Positions 8,971-19,159 of a DNA stretch of 64,000 bases are shown in pieces. Both the position numbers and the translations under genes were made by a program. The notes beneath the pieces were generated by a model that searched no databases, had not been told where the DNA came from, and saw nothing but the letters and a program-made list of their open reading frames with translations. The stretch is from NCBI GenBank assembly GCA_024743405.1, contig JANSWP010000021.1, positions 16,908 through 80,907 of the forward strand, in the 5' to 3' direction. This DNA is from Bacteroidota bacterium. Its GTDB lineage: Bacteria; Bacteroidota; Bacteroidia; Chitinophagales; Saprospiraceae. How positions within the stretch are numbered: position 1 is the first letter of the stretch; each line of letters opens with the position of its first letter.

Positions 8971-11862
8971 TTAATGTTCAATTTCTTCCATTTCTTCATA
9001 AGCTTCCAAGGGAGGACACGTACAAATTAAGTTTCGATCACCAAATGCATTGTCGATTCTCGCAACTTCTGTCCAAAACTTAAACCCATCTCTAAGATAA
9101 GGTAATGGATAAGCGGCTTTCTCCCTGCTGTAAGCATAATTCCATTCACTTGAAGTTACTTCTTTCAATGTGTGCGGCGCATTAGAAAGTACATTTGACT
9201 TTGTATCTGCATCCCCGGTAGCTATTTCGTCAATTTCTTTTCGAATTTCTAACATAGCATCACAGAAACGGTCAAGTTCATCTTTTCCTTCACTTTCTGT
9301 TGGCTCAATCATTAATGTACCTGCAACCGGAAATGATAGCGTAGGTGCATGAAAACCGTAGTCAATAAGTCGTTTTGCCAAATCCTCAGCACTGACAAGA
9401 CTTTTGAATGGTCTTAAATCAATGATCATCTCATGTGCAGCACGTCCTTGTTCTCCTGTGTAAAGAATATCGTAGGAACCTTCTAATAGCGCTTTGATAT
9501 AATTTGCATTTAAGATGGCATATTTTGTAGCTTCTGTAACGCCTTCTTTCCCTAACATTCGGATATAGCCATAAGAAATCAATAGAATGCTGGCGCTTCC
9601 CCAAGGTGCTGATGAAACGGCATGTGTACCATGTGCACCACCTACTTCTACGAATGGATGTGTAGGCAAATAAGGAGCAAGACTATTATTCACACAAATA
9701 GGTCCCATCCCTGGTCCACCGCCACCATGTGGAATGGCAAAAGTCTTATGTAAATTCAAGTGACAAACATCTGCCCCAATGATGGCTGGATTGGTTAAGC
9801 CTACTTGGGCATTCATATTGGCACCATCCATATAAACTTTCCCACCATGATGGTGAATGACTTCACAAATGTCTTTAATCTCAGTTTCAAAAACCCCATG
9901 AGTTGATGGGTAGGTAACCATTAAGCAGGAGAGGTTTTCGGAGTGCTTTTCAGCTTTTAATTTTAAATCTGCAACATCTATATTTCCTTGATCATCACAT
10001 TTTACCACGACGACTTTCATACCTGCCATTACCGCACTAGCTGGATTGGTTCCATGTGCAGAAGATGGAATTAAGGCTATATTTCTATGTAAATTGCCAT
10101 TGGCTTCGTGATAAGCCGCTATGGTCAGTAATCCTGTATATTCACCTTGAGCACCAGAGTTAGGTTGCAAAGAACAAGCATCGAATCCGGTGACTTCGCA
10201 TAAATATTTTTCCAATTCAGCAAAAACCTCTTGATAACCCTGCGTTTGATCGAGAGGTGCAAATGGATGGATATTAGCAAACTCTGGCCAGCTTACTGGA
10301 AATAATTCTGTAGCTGCATTTAACTTCATCGTACAACTACCCAACGGAATCATAGAATGCATCAAAGATAAATCCCGATTTTCGAGTCGCTTGATGTACC
10401 GCATCATCTTCGTTTCTGTATGATATGAATTAAATACAGGATGCGACAAATATTCGCTAGTTCGGATAAGCTGTGGAGGGATATGATGACTTTCGGTTTC
10501 CGTAAAATCAATTTCTTGTTTTAATTCTTTTGCTTCATTGAAAATAGTGAAAATCACATCAATATTTTCTTCTTCCACAGTCTCGTCTAATGCAATGATG
10601 ATTCGATTGTCTTCATATTGGAAGTTTACTTCATTGGCATTGGCTAGGTGAAGAATATGACGTTTTAAATCATCAGAGACCTCTATACAAAGTGTATCAA
10701 AGTAATGCTCGTTAGTTTGATTGTAACCCAATTTTTTTAGATTCGAGTCTAATATTTGAGCAAAGCCATGGATTCTTTCCGCAATTCTATACAGTCCTTG
10801 TGGACCGTGCCATGCTGCGTACATACCAGCCATTATGGCCAATAATGCTTGGGCCGTACAAATATTTGAGGTCGCTTTTTCTCTTCGAATATGTTGCTCG
10901 CGAGTCTGCAAAGCCATTCTTAAGGCAGGATTTCCGTTTGTATCTTGTGAAACTCCAATTATTCGACCAGGCAATTGCCGTTTAAAGTCTTCTTTTGTCG
11001 CAAAATATGCCGCATGTGGGCCACCATATCCCATCGGAATTCCAAAACGCTGGGTGTTTCCAACTGCACAATCGGCGCCCCATTCACCAGGAGGTGTTAG
11101 CATCGCAAGGCTCAATATATCGGCTGCAACGGTTGTATAGATTTCATGTGCTTTAGCTTTTTCAACTAATGCGCGATAATCTTCGACGGCACCATTTTTT
11201 GCAGGGTATTGGAGTAAAAGACCGAATGTTTTATCATTAAATTCATAAGTCTTCCAATCTCCAACTACTACATTGATATTGAGTGGTTTAGCTCTAGTAT
11301 ATAGGATGTCTAAGGTTTGATCCAGTACATTTTTATCAACAAAGAATTCATTAATAGCTTCACCTTTATTACGCTTGTTTTTTATGGCATAGAACAAGGC
11401 CATTGCTTCAGCAGCAGCAGTACCCTCATCCAAAAGAGAAGCATTGGCAATTGGAAACCCAGTCAAGTCACTCACCGCTGTTTGGAAATTCAATAAAGCT
11501 TCTAAACGCCCTTGAGAAATTTCTGCTTGGTAAGGGGTGTATTGGGTATACCAACCTGGGTTTTGGAAAATATTCCGGAGAATAACGGATGGCGTGATAG
11601 TAGGGTAATAACCCATCCCAATATGAGATTTGAAAACTTTATTAAGGGACGCGATCTCTTTTAATTCGCGCAAATATTCAAATTCGGTTTGTGCATCCGG
11701 GAGATTTAATGCTCCTTTTAGCCGAATATGAGAGGGAATAGTTTCATCAATTAATTGCTCCAAAGAATCTGCTTTTACAGTCTGAAGCATTTGGTTAAGT
11801 TCGTCTTGGTTAGGACCAACGTGTCGATTCACAAATTGATCGTGAAATGAAGTTTTGCTCAT
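8971..11862 (-). CDS. gcvP: Glycine dehydrogenase (decarboxylating), P protein
   Basis: The PLP subunit of the glycine cleavage system: it decarboxylates glycine and passes the aminomethyl group to lipoylated GcvH. At 963 residues it is the long, single-chain form. The N-terminal [17 protein letters not shown], the mid motif [13 protein letters not shown] and the active-site Lys segment [20 protein letters not shown] are all canonical. No gcvT or gcvH lies nearby. Upstream (11863-12060) I see no glycine riboswitch. A strong terminator follows, so it appears to be a single-gene unit. Confidence 0.96.
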   Translation of the reverse strand: MSKTSFHDQFVNRHVGPNQDELNQMLQTVKADSLEQLIDETIPSHIRLKGALNLPDAQTEFEYLRELKEIASLNKVFKSHIGMGYYPTITPSVILRNIFQNPGWYTQYTPYQAEISQGRLEALLNFQTAVSDLTGFPIANASLLDEGTAAAEAMALFYAIKNKRNKGEAINEFFVDKNVLDQTLDILYTRAKPLNINVVVGDWKTYEFNDKTFGLLLQYPAKNGAVEDYRALVEKAKAHEIYTTVAADILSLAMLTPPGEWGADCAVGNTQRFGIPMGYGGPHAAYFATKEDFKRQLPGRIIGVSQDTNGNPALRMALQTREQHIRREKATSNICTAQALLAIMAGMYAAWHGPQGLYRIAERIHGFAQILDSNLKKLGYNQTNEHYFDTLCIEVSDDLKRHILHLANANEVNFQYEDNRIIIALDETVEEENIDVIFTIFNEAKELKQEIDFTETESHHIPPQLIRTSEYLSHPVFNSYHTETKMMRYIKRLENRDLSLMHSMIPLGSCTMKLNAATELFPVSWPEFANIHPFAPLDQTQGYQEVFAELEKYLCEVTGFDACSLQPNSGAQGEYTGLLTIAAYHEANGNLHRNIALIPSSAHGTNPASAVMAGMKVVVVKCDDQGNIDVADLKLKAEKHSENLSCLMVTYPSTHGVFETEIKDICEVIHHHGGKVYMDGANMNAQVGLTNPAIIGADVCHLNLHKTFAIPHGGGGPGMGPICVNNSLAPYLPTHPFVEVGGAHGTHAVSSAPWGSASILLISYGYIRMLGKEGVTEATKYAILNANYIKALLEGSYDILYTGEQGRAAHEMIIDLRPFKSLVSAEDLAKRLIDYGFHAPTLSFPVAGTLMIEPTESEGKDELDRFCDAMLEIRKEIDEIATGDADTKSNVLSNAPHTLKEVTSSEWNYAYSREKAAYPLPYLRDGFKFWTEVARIDNAFGDRNLICTCPPLEAYEEMEEIEH

Positions 11863-12064
11863 GCGCTTTGAGACAATTATTTTGAGATTTTGTTTAGAAC
11901 CAAAATCATTTTTTTAGTCATAAACAAATAGGTTAGGTTTCAAGTAAAAATGATGGCTGAAATTACAACAAAAGTAAGGTTTAGAAAAGATAACTTGTAC
12001 TGAATCCAATAATTATTTCAGCTTTTTGAATGGTTACTAACAGCTGGAATTCCTTAAATGTTGT

Positions 12065-12106
12065 AAAAAAAAACTTTCCAAAAGTAGAAGCACCTTTGGA
12101 AAGTTT
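12065..12106 (-). terminator. Rho-independent terminator after the M42 peptidase gene
   Basis: Perfect 12-bp arms aaactttccaaa (12071-12082) and tttggaaagttt (12095-12106). On the minus strand the stem is followed by a T-run. It lies about 45 bases past the peptidase stop. Confidence 0.8.
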
Positions 12107-12150
12107 ATTGATCAAGAAGAACTGATTCTGTTTTTAGCGTCTTTTGAGTG

Positions 12151-13230
12151 CTAAAAATATTTAAAGTTATGTCCGTTTTCTATTTGCTTTAATGTCTCAA
12201 AAATCAAATTAATAACATTCTCCACATCGTCTTTGTGGGCCATTTCAACGGTCGTATGCATATACCTTAGTGGCAAAGAAATCAATGCCGAAGGTACTCC
12301 TCCATTGGAATAGGCAAATGCATCTGTATCTGTCCCTGTTGAACGAGAAGCTGCTTCACGTTGGACAGGAATGTTATTTTTATCAGCTGTATCTAATATT
12401 AATTGAAGTAATTTGTTATGAACGGCAGGGGCATAAGTAACGGTTGGTCCATCACCACACTTTACGTCACCAACCTTTCTTTTAACCATTAAAGGCGTAT
12501 GTGTGTCGTGCGTCACATCGGTAACAATGGCAACATTGGGTTTAATAGTATTAGCAATCATTTCGGCACCTCTCAGACCAACTTCTTCCTGTACAGAATT
12601 GACAATGTAAAGAGAATAAGGCAATTCGATATTAGATTCTTTAATCAATCTAGCAACCTCTGCGATGCAAAAACCACCCATTCGATTATCTAGCGCGCGT
12701 CCAGTATAATAGCGATTATTTAAAATACTTAGTTCATCAGGATAGGTAATGACACATCCTACGTGGATACCCATTTTTAAAACCTCCTCTTTATCCTTTG
12801 CTCCAACATCAATAAATATATTATCCGCCTTTGGAGCTGTTTTAGCCTCTTCTCCTTTTCTTGTATGAATAGCTGGCCATCCAAAAACACCTTCAATGAT
12901 TCCGTTGGAAGTATGAATATTTACTTTCTTTGATGGGGCAATTTGATGGTCGGAACCACCATTTCTGACGACATGAATGAAACCATCATCCGTTATATAA
13001 TGTACAAACCAAGAGATTTCATCAGCGTGACCTTCGATGACTACCTTAAAATCTTTTCCAGGATTAATGATAGCATAGGCTGTACCATAATTATCCAAGT
13101 GCCATTCGTCAATATATGGTTTCAAATAGTCTAACCATAGTTTCTGTCCCGAAGATTCGAAACCGGTTGGGGAAGCGTTATTGAGGTATTTGGTAAGAAA
13201 TTCTTCTGATTTTGCTGTGATAATGGACAT
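12151..13230 (-). CDS. M42 family aminopeptidase
   Basis: A 359-residue di-metal peptidase of MEROPS family M42 (glutamyl aminopeptidase / tetrahedral aminopeptidase type), predicted cytoplasmic and trimming N-terminal residues from peptides. Metal-binding motifs appear in order: the GHADEI His near residue 68, RALDNRMGG (bridging Asp), the catalytic VQEEVGLRGA Glu pair, a TDVTHD Asp, and the late RYMHTTVEMAHKDD His. All ligands are present, so it should be active. The gene is 76 bases downstream of pyrE on the same strand and is followed by its own terminator. Confidence 0.9.
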   Translation of the reverse strand: MSIITAKSEEFLTKYLNNASPTGFESSGQKLWLDYLKPYIDEWHLDNYGTAYAIINPGKDFKVVIEGHADEISWFVHYITDDGFIHVVRNGGSDHQIAPSKKVNIHTSNGIIEGVFGWPAIHTRKGEEAKTAPKADNIFIDVGAKDKEEVLKMGIHVGCVITYPDELSILNNRYYTGRALDNRMGGFCIAEVARLIKESNIELPYSLYIVNSVQEEVGLRGAEMIANTIKPNVAIVTDVTHDTHTPLMVKRKVGDVKCGDGPTVTYAPAVHNKLLQLILDTADKNNIPVQREAASRSTGTDTDAFAYSNGGVPSALISLPLRYMHTTVEMAHKDDVENVINLIFETLKQIENGHNFKYF

Positions 13231-13306
13231 TTTCGTCTCTCTTTTTTTTGAAAAAATTATATTGGACTTTGAGGTTAAAAATTGAATGCTAAATGATATA
13301 AATTGG

Positions 13307-13930
13307 TTATTTCGAACTGCCCACTTCCGTTCTCCAACTTTTTAAGAAATTTAAATCACTATCGCTAATGTATTGGTTCTCGATGGCTTCAGGTATTAAA
13401 GCATCGTAATTAGAAAGTGTTTTTAACGGACAATTGGCATTGGAGAAGGCTTGATCTGCTTTTTCAAAGCCATAAGTAAAAATGGCTAGTACTCCGATTA
13501 CTTCTCCACCAGCTTCTTTTAAAACATCTACGGCTTTTAAAGAACTACCTCCTGTCGAAATCAAATCTTCAACTACTAATACTCGACTATTCGGCTTCAA
13601 ATCACCTTCGATCTGATTTTGACGTCCATGCCCTTTTGCTTTGTCACGTACATATATAAAAGGCACATTTAATGCATCTGCTAATAACATACCATGTGCA
13701 ATTCCGGCTGTTGCGACACCTGCTACAACATCGAAAGTATCAAAATCTTTAGATTTTTCAGCTAGTTTTTCCTTAATGAAATTACGTGTAGTAGGGTAGG
13801 AAAGAATCATTCGGTTGTCGCAATAAATAGGAGATTTTATTCCTGAAGCCCATGTAAAAGGGTTTTGAGGATTTAATCTGATTGCTTTTATTTGCAACAA
13901 ATGTCGGGCAACTTCGGAGGCTATGGACAT
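13307..13930 (-). CDS. pyrE: Orotate phosphoribosyltransferase
   Basis: Transfers the phosphoribosyl group of PRPP to orotate to form OMP, the fifth step of pyrimidine synthesis. The 207-residue length fits PyrE. The PRPP-binding motif VLVVEDLISTGGSSLKAV is clear, preceded by the flexible loop YVRDKAKGHGRQNQIEG with its basic residues, and an N-terminal FTWASGIKSPIYCDNR that contacts orotate. The neighbouring divergent Nudix gene starts 162 bases away, an arrangement I recall in other Bacteroidota. Confidence 0.95.
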   Translation of the reverse strand: MSIASEVARHLLQIKAIRLNPQNPFTWASGIKSPIYCDNRMILSYPTTRNFIKEKLAEKSKDFDTFDVVAGVATAGIAHGMLLADALNVPFIYVRDKAKGHGRQNQIEGDLKPNSRVLVVEDLISTGGSSLKAVDVLKEAGGEVIGVLAIFTYGFEKADQAFSNANCPLKTLSNYDALIPEAIENQYISDSDLNFLKSWRTEVGSSK

Positions 13931-14092
13931 TCTTGGATTCTAAATTAAATAATTAAAAATTAGTTAAAAGTAGCAATTGAAGAGTTGAAAATATTGATAA
14001 TCAAAGGATTAAGATCTTTTTCGCTAATGATTTTAAATAGAATTTAACTCTGAAAAAGCATTACTTTTTCCATTTTTTAAAAAGCAGCGCAA

Positions 14093-14719
14093 ATGTACAA
14101 AATCTACATTAATGATACTCCTCTTTTGTTGGTGAATGAAAAAGTCGCACAAGAAAAAATGCCTGGAGATGAAAAGAACCTAGTTGCTAGATATACAGGG
14201 AAACCCAAAATTCTCTTAAACTATGCTGACATGCTCGAAAAAAGTCAGCGATATGATAGTGTAACTATTTATTGGAATGATGTTGAGGCGTTGTTCACAG
14301 ATTTTCAGTCGCATTATGGAATAATAGAAGCGGCGGGTGGCTTGATTTTTAATCCTAAGGGAGAAGTTTTAATGATATTCAGAAGAGGGTTTTGGGATAT
14401 GGCAAAAGGAAAAATTGATCCTGGAGAAACTCCCGAAGAGACTGCGATTAGAGAAGTAGCAGAAGAAACGGGGTTGAATCAAGTCGAATTAGGTGATTTT
14501 TTATGTCATACTTATCACACCTATCGCAATCGTAAAGAGAAACGTAAGCTAAAAAGAACTTATTGGTATGTTATGCAGACCGAAAAAACGGAAATTAAGC
14601 TTCAATATGAAGAGGATATTGAGCAGGGGGAGTGGGTTGAAATAGGCGACTTCTTTAATTCTAAAAAGAAGGTTTATGGCAATATATTGGATGTATTAAA
14701 TCTGCATAATCAAGCATAA
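14093..14719 (+). CDS. Nudix hydrolase
   Basis: A 208-residue protein with a C-terminal Nudix domain that probably hydrolyses a nucleoside-diphosphate-linked substrate. The Nudix box GX5EX7REUXEEXGU is complete, from GKIDPGETPEETA into REVAEETGL (near residues 106-128). The first 80 residues (YKIYINDTPLLL...) form a domain I associate with Nudix proteins beside pyrE in Bacteroidota; its role is unknown. The divergent position next to pyrE suggests a link to nucleotide metabolism, but the substrate cannot be read from the sequence. Confidence 0.85.
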   Translation: MYKIYINDTPLLLVNEKVAQEKMPGDEKNLVARYTGKPKILLNYADMLEKSQRYDSVTIYWNDVEALFTDFQSHYGIIEAAGGLIFNPKGEVLMIFRRGFWDMAKGKIDPGETPEETAIREVAEETGLNQVELGDFLCHTYHTYRNRKEKRKLKRTYWYVMQTEKTEIKLQYEEDIEQGEWVEIGDFFNSKKKVYGNILDVLNLHNQA

Positions 14720-14990
14720 ATATTGCCGTATTTAGAATCATGAAAGACAATTTGGTTTCATAAAAATAAAATTTAACAAAATTTTAAGAAAGAATAAAAT
14801 ATTGTTTTGTGGCCTTTTTGTTGTATTGTATTAAGAGTATTGAGTGATTTTTGAATAAAAATATGGTTAATAGGGTTTTGTGAAATTTATTCTTTCATTA
14901 TTTTTATGGTTGTATTTCTTACACTAACATTTATTACTTAATTTTGAACAACGAATTTATAATCCTTTACATGTAAAATTGAACTTAATC

Positions 14991-15368
14991 ATGAAGCGAA
15001 AAGTATTGGTCATTGGAGCGTTTTTATTTTTTTCAGTTGCAGCGTTTTCACAAATCGCAGCGACGTCAAATGATGGAGACTTTGTGAATACTACTGAAGA
15101 ATTAACTGAAATGACCAATGAGAATTGGTCTTTTTTTATGGATGAAGAAAATCAGGTATATTATATTGATTTTGAGACGATAAGTGTGAATTTGAATGAT
15201 ATTGTTGTGAAAAACCAGGATGGTGATATAGTCATAAAAGAGGATGTCTGGGAGCTACCTGTTAACACTATTTTCGAATTAGATTTCAGCACTTTTAAAC
15301 CTGGAGAATACGATGTAGAGTTGAGGTCTCTGACAGGTGTTTTAAAGAAAACCGTATCTGTTAAATAA
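14991..15368 (+). CDS. Small secreted protein of unknown function
   Basis: A 125-residue product with a signal peptide (MKRKVLVIGAFLFFSVAAFSQ), probably cut after the Ser or Gln. I start at the ATG at 14991 rather than an upstream TTG. The mature part has a WSFFMDEENQVYYIDFE segment and ends in a short beta-rich GEYDVELRSLTGVLKKTVSVK-like tail without its last residue, which resembles the end of T9SS sorting domains or DUF3244-like secreted proteins. I cannot name a family. It is followed by a shared terminator. Confidence 0.6.
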   Translation: MKRKVLVIGAFLFFSVAAFSQIAATSNDGDFVNTTEELTEMTNENWSFFMDEENQVYYIDFETISVNLNDIVVKNQDGDIVIKEDVWELPVNTIFELDFSTFKPGEYDVELRSLTGVLKKTVSVK

Positions 15369-15391
15369 GCTTTTATTAACAAGTATAAATG

Positions 15392-15431
15392 AAAAAAGCC
15401 TTCCAAAATTTACTTTTTGGAAGGCTTTTTT
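15392..15431. terminator. Bidirectional terminator
   Basis: Stem aaaaagccttccaaaa / ttttggaaggcttttt with a short loop lies between the convergent small secreted protein gene and the HTH protein gene. Both strands have a T-run after the stem. Confidence 0.85.
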
Positions 15432-15455
15432 GCTAGTTTTTAGTGTCTTGCGATG

Positions 15456-15707
15456 TCATGAATCCTGAGCAGATGAAATAATTTTTTGAGCTAATTCAAG
15501 TATTGTTGTGTCTTCAATACTTACGATCCCTCCATTAGGACCTGGTTGAACATGTTTGCCTGCTATTTGCCCGTCTTTGTATTTCCATGCGCCAAAATAG
15601 TTTCGCACAGTTTGCTCTTCTATTTTTAATTCTTCAGCAATGCGGGCTACACTGCCAGTTGGAAGGCTGTGTTTAATATTACGTAGTTCATTGAAAGAAA
15701 TGTTCAT
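15456..15707 (-). CDS. Small helix-turn-helix DNA-binding protein
   Basis: An 83-residue protein. The segment GSVARIAEELKIEEQTVRNYFGAW reads as a helix-turn-helix: a first helix (ARIAEEL), a turn (KIEE) and a recognition helix (QTVRNYF). A Gly/Pro-rich linker (KHVQPGPNGG) and a C-terminal helix follow. I recall similar very small HTH proteins as common in Bacteroidota, but a target or role is not known to me. It is a single gene ending at the shared terminator. Confidence 0.6.
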   Translation of the reverse strand: MNISFNELRNIKHSLPTGSVARIAEELKIEEQTVRNYFGAWKYKDGQIAGKHVQPGPNGGIVSIEDTTILELAQKIISSAQDS

Positions 15708-15983
15708 AAATAATTAAATTTTTATGATTAAAGAATAGGAATTAATGTGAAAGAACTTATTATTAGCTGCGTAAGTTAAGAGATTCTTAATTAAATGCAA
15801 AGCAAATTTGAAAAATATTTAGTTTAATTTCCTACAAATTAAATAGAATTAAACAATCCTTGGTTCGGCTATTATTTTTTTCATGATAACTCCATTTTTA
15901 TCGCCTCATTTGATAAAGTTTATTTTTATAGTGGTCAAATGATTCCGATGATTTTGTTACTTAATACAACGCAGTTTATAAAA

Positions 15984-16444
15984 TCAATCAATTTCTAGAC
16001 AACTTGCGTTTACGGTAGGAAGCACGATTAGAGGGCCACAAAGTAGACCACTTAAAAATGCAGTAGGATCAACTTCTGAATCGTTGTAAGTTATTTTTAA
16101 CTTGGTAAGTGCTTGGACAGAAATAACTCACACATATTATGACGGACTATTTTTTCACCATATTTCGTTAAAAATACTCGCCATATCTAAGGATATGCCT
16201 GTGCTTTTTGCTTCGTATGGCAAAAAAATAGTTGTCGTCAACTATGGAACTTATTTCTGTCCAAGCACTTACCCATTAATAAATCATTAGGCTCAAGAAA
16301 ATCGGAGAAATTTAAAATGACTAGTCCATCAATGCTTGGGCTTGGATTAAATGAAATAACTGCCGCCTCATCCCCTGGCTCACAAACGGCGTTAGACCAG
16401 AAATAAGCTGTTTTATAATTTGGACAAGGATTAGATTGTTTCAT
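15984..16444 (-). pseudogene. Small gene split by a miniature TA-target element
   Basis: The start (ATG at 16442-16444, MKQSNPCPNYKTAYFWSNAV...) reads in frame to LLMG and then enters the element at 16106-16271, giving a false tail KCLDRNKFHS. Beyond the element the minus strand continues with KLKITYNDSEVDPTAFL to a stop at 15984-15986. Removing 164 bp with one TA retained joins GGT ACC AAG and restores one open frame of 98 residues, so the insertion is recent enough for the gene to be rebuilt. The family is unknown to me. A truncated 68-residue product could still be made. Confidence 0.65.
16106..16271. mobile_element. Miniature inverted-repeat element (TA-flanked)
   Basis: Perfect terminal inverted repeats AGTGCTTGGACAGAAATAA / TTATTTCTGTCCAAGCACT are bounded on both sides by TA (16106-16107 and 16270-16271). 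The interior is a long imperfect palindrome around atatctaaggatatgcc, so the whole unit folds back on itself. It has no coding capacity. TA duplication is typical of IS630/Tc1-mariner-type transposition, so a full-length relative elsewhere probably supplied the transposase (inference). It interrupts the small gene on the minus strand. Confidence 0.8.
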
Positions 16445-16864
16445 GGGTACATTTTATTATTGAATCATTCCTTCGGTTCTTTTCTCTACCGTACACTTTT
16501 TGAAATTAGTGGAAAATGCCGTCAAAGAGGGCGAAAGAATAATAAGGATGGAGCCTTTTGGTGAAATAATCGAAGATTTGTTCACCAAAAGGCTCCATCC
16601 AAAAGAAATTTTCGCGCCGAAGGCGCGTGGATTTCATAAGTGTACACTAGAGAACGGTTCTTAAGCTAAGTAGTCATTCAAGCTGAAAGACTACTTAGAT
16701 TGAAACCAACATGTTGGTAATAATTATTGATGCTTTCGCCTCCAAAAAAGATTTTTTGGAGGCAGATGGAAATAACACTAAAACCTTACCGACACTTTTA
16801 ACTTGAATGATTGATTAGTTAGACGTCTTTATATGAAAAAACGTTTGTGCTCCATCCTACTTTT
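16445..16864. other. Intergenic region carrying a hairpin element
   Basis: The 420-bp gap between the split gene and the DUF885 gene is mostly the element at 16482-16654. The rest (16655-16864) includes a short inverted sequence around ccaaaaaagattttttgg at 16742-16759; I see no gene. Confidence 0.5.
16482..16654. mobile_element. Miniature hairpin element, modular type
   Basis: Ends ttctctaccgtacac and gtgtacactagagaa are inverted relative to each other and continue into gaaat / atttc. Inside are perfect 20-bp arms at 16546-16565 and 16581-16600 (ggatggagccttttggtgaa and its complement) and a small hairpin CGCGCC-gaa-GGCGCG at 16613-16627. It encodes nothing. The right half recurs at 326-384. 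Confidence 0.7.
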
Positions 16865-18607
16865 TTATTCAGCGGCAAGCTTTATATATTCTTCAACCAA
16901 CTCTTCTAAAATAAACAATGGGACTGCCCCATTTTCTAAAATAACATCATGAAACCTTCGAAGATCAAAGTGCTCTCCTAGTTCTTTTTCTGCTTTTTTT
17001 CGTAATTCCCTGATTTTCAATTCTCCAATTTTATAAGATATTGCTTGTCCAGGCCAACCAATGTATCGATCAATTTCGGTATTCACTTCGTGTAGAGAAA
17101 GAGCAGTATTAGAGGCCATGAAATCGACAGCTTGGTCACGGGACCAGTTTTTTGCATGGATACCTACATCAACAACCAAACGACAGGCTCGCCACATTTC
17201 ATAGGTCAGTCTTCCAAAATGATCGTATGGGGTTTCATAGATACCTAATTCCTGACCTAACCATTCGCAATACAAAGCCCAGCCTTCTCCATAGCAACTT
17301 AAATACGTCGATTTTCTAAAGTCAGGCACACCTTCCATTTCTTCGGCTAAAGATATTTGTAGGTGATGACCAGGTACTGCTTCATGCAATGTGAGTGCTG
17401 GAAGGGCATAAAGTGGACGACTTTCAAGTTTGAAGGTATTTACCCAGTAGAACCCTGCACGATGATCGGCGGCAGAACCGGGACTATATCTGCCAGCAGT
17501 ATATTTTGGTGCGATTGCGTCAGGGACAGGTGCAACCCCGTAAGGTAGTCGAGGCATTAGGTTAAATGCTTGGGGTAATTTACCGTCAATTTTTTTAGCT
17601 AAGTAGGATGCTTCGCGCATTAATTCTCTAGGCGATTTTGCATAGAATTGGTCGTCGGTTCGAAGAAAGTTTAAAAAATCTGCAAAGCTACCTTTAAAGT
17701 TAACCTCTTTAATAATGGTTTCCATTTGTGCCTTGATTCTTGAAACCTCTTGTTCTCCAATTTCAAAAATTTCATCTGCATTTAGTGGTAGAGTAGTGAA
17801 ATATTCAATCCTTTGTTGGTAGTATTCTTTACCCTGAGGTTCACTTGAAATTCCAATAGATTCGCGTGCATTTGGGCGGTATTCATTTTGAATAAAATCT
17901 TTAAAAAGCTGATAGCCCGGAACAATACTTGTCGTAATTGCGGTCTTGGCACGATTTCTTAAATTGTCTTTTCTTTCGTCCGAAATATTAAAAGAGAATT
18001 TATTAAAAGGTTCATAAAAATAACTGTCTTCAGCTTTTGAAACAATGTGTGGATCAATGTATGATTCATATCCTTTTAAGACTGCTTTTGGTAACATTTT
18101 GCCTTTACTTTGTCCTAATTTTAAAAGAGATATATTTTCAGTTGAATAATGTTTAAAGCCCTCTAAAATAGTTAAATAACGCTCGAATTCTGCTTCGGAT
18201 TTAAAAGAAAATCGATTGCGCATATAGACAAAGTCAACATGGAACCCTCCATCACCCGAAATGGGGGTTAGGTAGGATTCAAATGCTACTTGAGCGATTT
18301 TATCTTCTAAAATAAATTTGAAAAGGTCATAATTGATTTGGTCTTGTTTGGAGAGTTCTGCCTTGTTCAATCCTTCCATTTTAGCGACTAATTCTGACCA
18401 ATAGTCAGCACGTCTTTTTTGTGCAGTTGGGTTAATTTCGGGAAAAGGGTCAACTGCCGATTCGGTGTCTGTCCAAGATGGAAATTCTTTTTCAGAAAAT
18501 ATTTTTTCTCCTTCAAAAATATCATAGAGCGCTTGTTGGGTGGAGTGTTCTTTAATTGATTCAGATTGACACGAAATAAAGAGCAAAACTAAAATAGAAT
18601 ATTTCAT
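16865..18607 (-). CDS. DUF885 family lipoprotein, probable metallopeptidase
   Basis: A roughly 580-residue DUF885-family protein. From the ATG at 18605-18607 the N-terminus MKYSILVLLFISCQSESIKE is a lipoprotein signal with the lipid Cys at position 13; an earlier start would bury it. The family motif LTLHEAVPGHHLQISLAEE near residue 410 has the HExxPGHH pattern read as a zinc-peptidase-like site, with an ESRPLYALPALTLHE lead-in and a later YGEGWALYCEWLGQELG. Substrates are unknown for most members. It should act in the periplasm or at the outer membrane. It is a lone gene, flanked upstream by a long non-coding stretch. Confidence 0.85.
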   Translation of the reverse strand: MKYSILVLLFISCQSESIKEHSTQQALYDIFEGEKIFSEKEFPSWTDTESAVDPFPEINPTAQKRRADYWSELVAKMEGLNKAELSKQDQINYDLFKFILEDKIAQVAFESYLTPISGDGGFHVDFVYMRNRFSFKSEAEFERYLTILEGFKHYSTENISLLKLGQSKGKMLPKAVLKGYESYIDPHIVSKAEDSYFYEPFNKFSFNISDERKDNLRNRAKTAITTSIVPGYQLFKDFIQNEYRPNARESIGISSEPQGKEYYQQRIEYFTTLPLNADEIFEIGEQEVSRIKAQMETIIKEVNFKGSFADFLNFLRTDDQFYAKSPRELMREASYLAKKIDGKLPQAFNLMPRLPYGVAPVPDAIAPKYTAGRYSPGSAADHRAGFYWVNTFKLESRPLYALPALTLHEAVPGHHLQISLAEEMEGVPDFRKSTYLSCYGEGWALYCEWLGQELGIYETPYDHFGRLTYEMWRACRLVVDVGIHAKNWSRDQAVDFMASNTALSLHEVNTEIDRYIGWPGQAISYKIGELKIRELRKKAEKELGEHFDLRRFHDVILENGAVPLFILEELVEEYIKLAAE

Positions 18608-19159
18608 AAGGCTTGTTGATTTTTCAAATAAAAGTTCAAACATAATTATTTCTTAAAGAATTATTAAAATCGGAGCATTTTGGTATAGAATTTGTCATGT
18701 GTATTTAGAATTATCTCCCCTTAATACTTCCCCTTTTTTTCAATTACTGATTCTCCCTCCAAAAATCTCTTTTATAAGAGGTGTCAAACGGTTATATTTC
18801 TATCTGATTTTTTCTGATATAAGTAATCAAAACATTAATTAAGAACAAAAGAATCTAATGAAGTTTAATTTTTTACAAATTGACCTCTCCCTCCCAAGGC
18901 GAATAAGATTGAGTAATCAAGATATTAATACATACCACTTCCAATTCCCTAAATGGCTTTCTGGCTAAAGGAGGAATCTCCTTAAAAAATGTCAAAAGTA
19001 TCATAGACACTCCAGGTTCTGATTAAGAGTACTGCTTTTAATCCAAGATTCTTTTTGTCCAATTTTACTTAAATCAATAATTATAACATCACTCAATATT
19101 AAATACTGATCTGCCCTCTATGATTGGTTAACAAAACTATCTACAAAATTATTACCGAC
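18608..19159. other. Divergent promoter region, 552 bp
   Basis: Non-coding spacer between the DUF885 gene (minus) and the Ig-repeat giant (plus). AT-rich with pyrimidine tracts (ttccccttttttt). No operator, RNA or element that I can support. A small fold aaggaggaatctcctt lies near 18968. Confidence 0.5.

Noticed and set aside
11863..12060. Glycine riboswitch upstream of gcvP
   Set aside because: The leader is AT-rich and I could not find the paired conserved helices or tandem aptamer pattern.
16238..16444. 68-residue protein as an intact gene
   Set aside because: Its last ten residues are encoded by the end of the miniature element, and the original frame continues on the far side, so it is a truncated gene.
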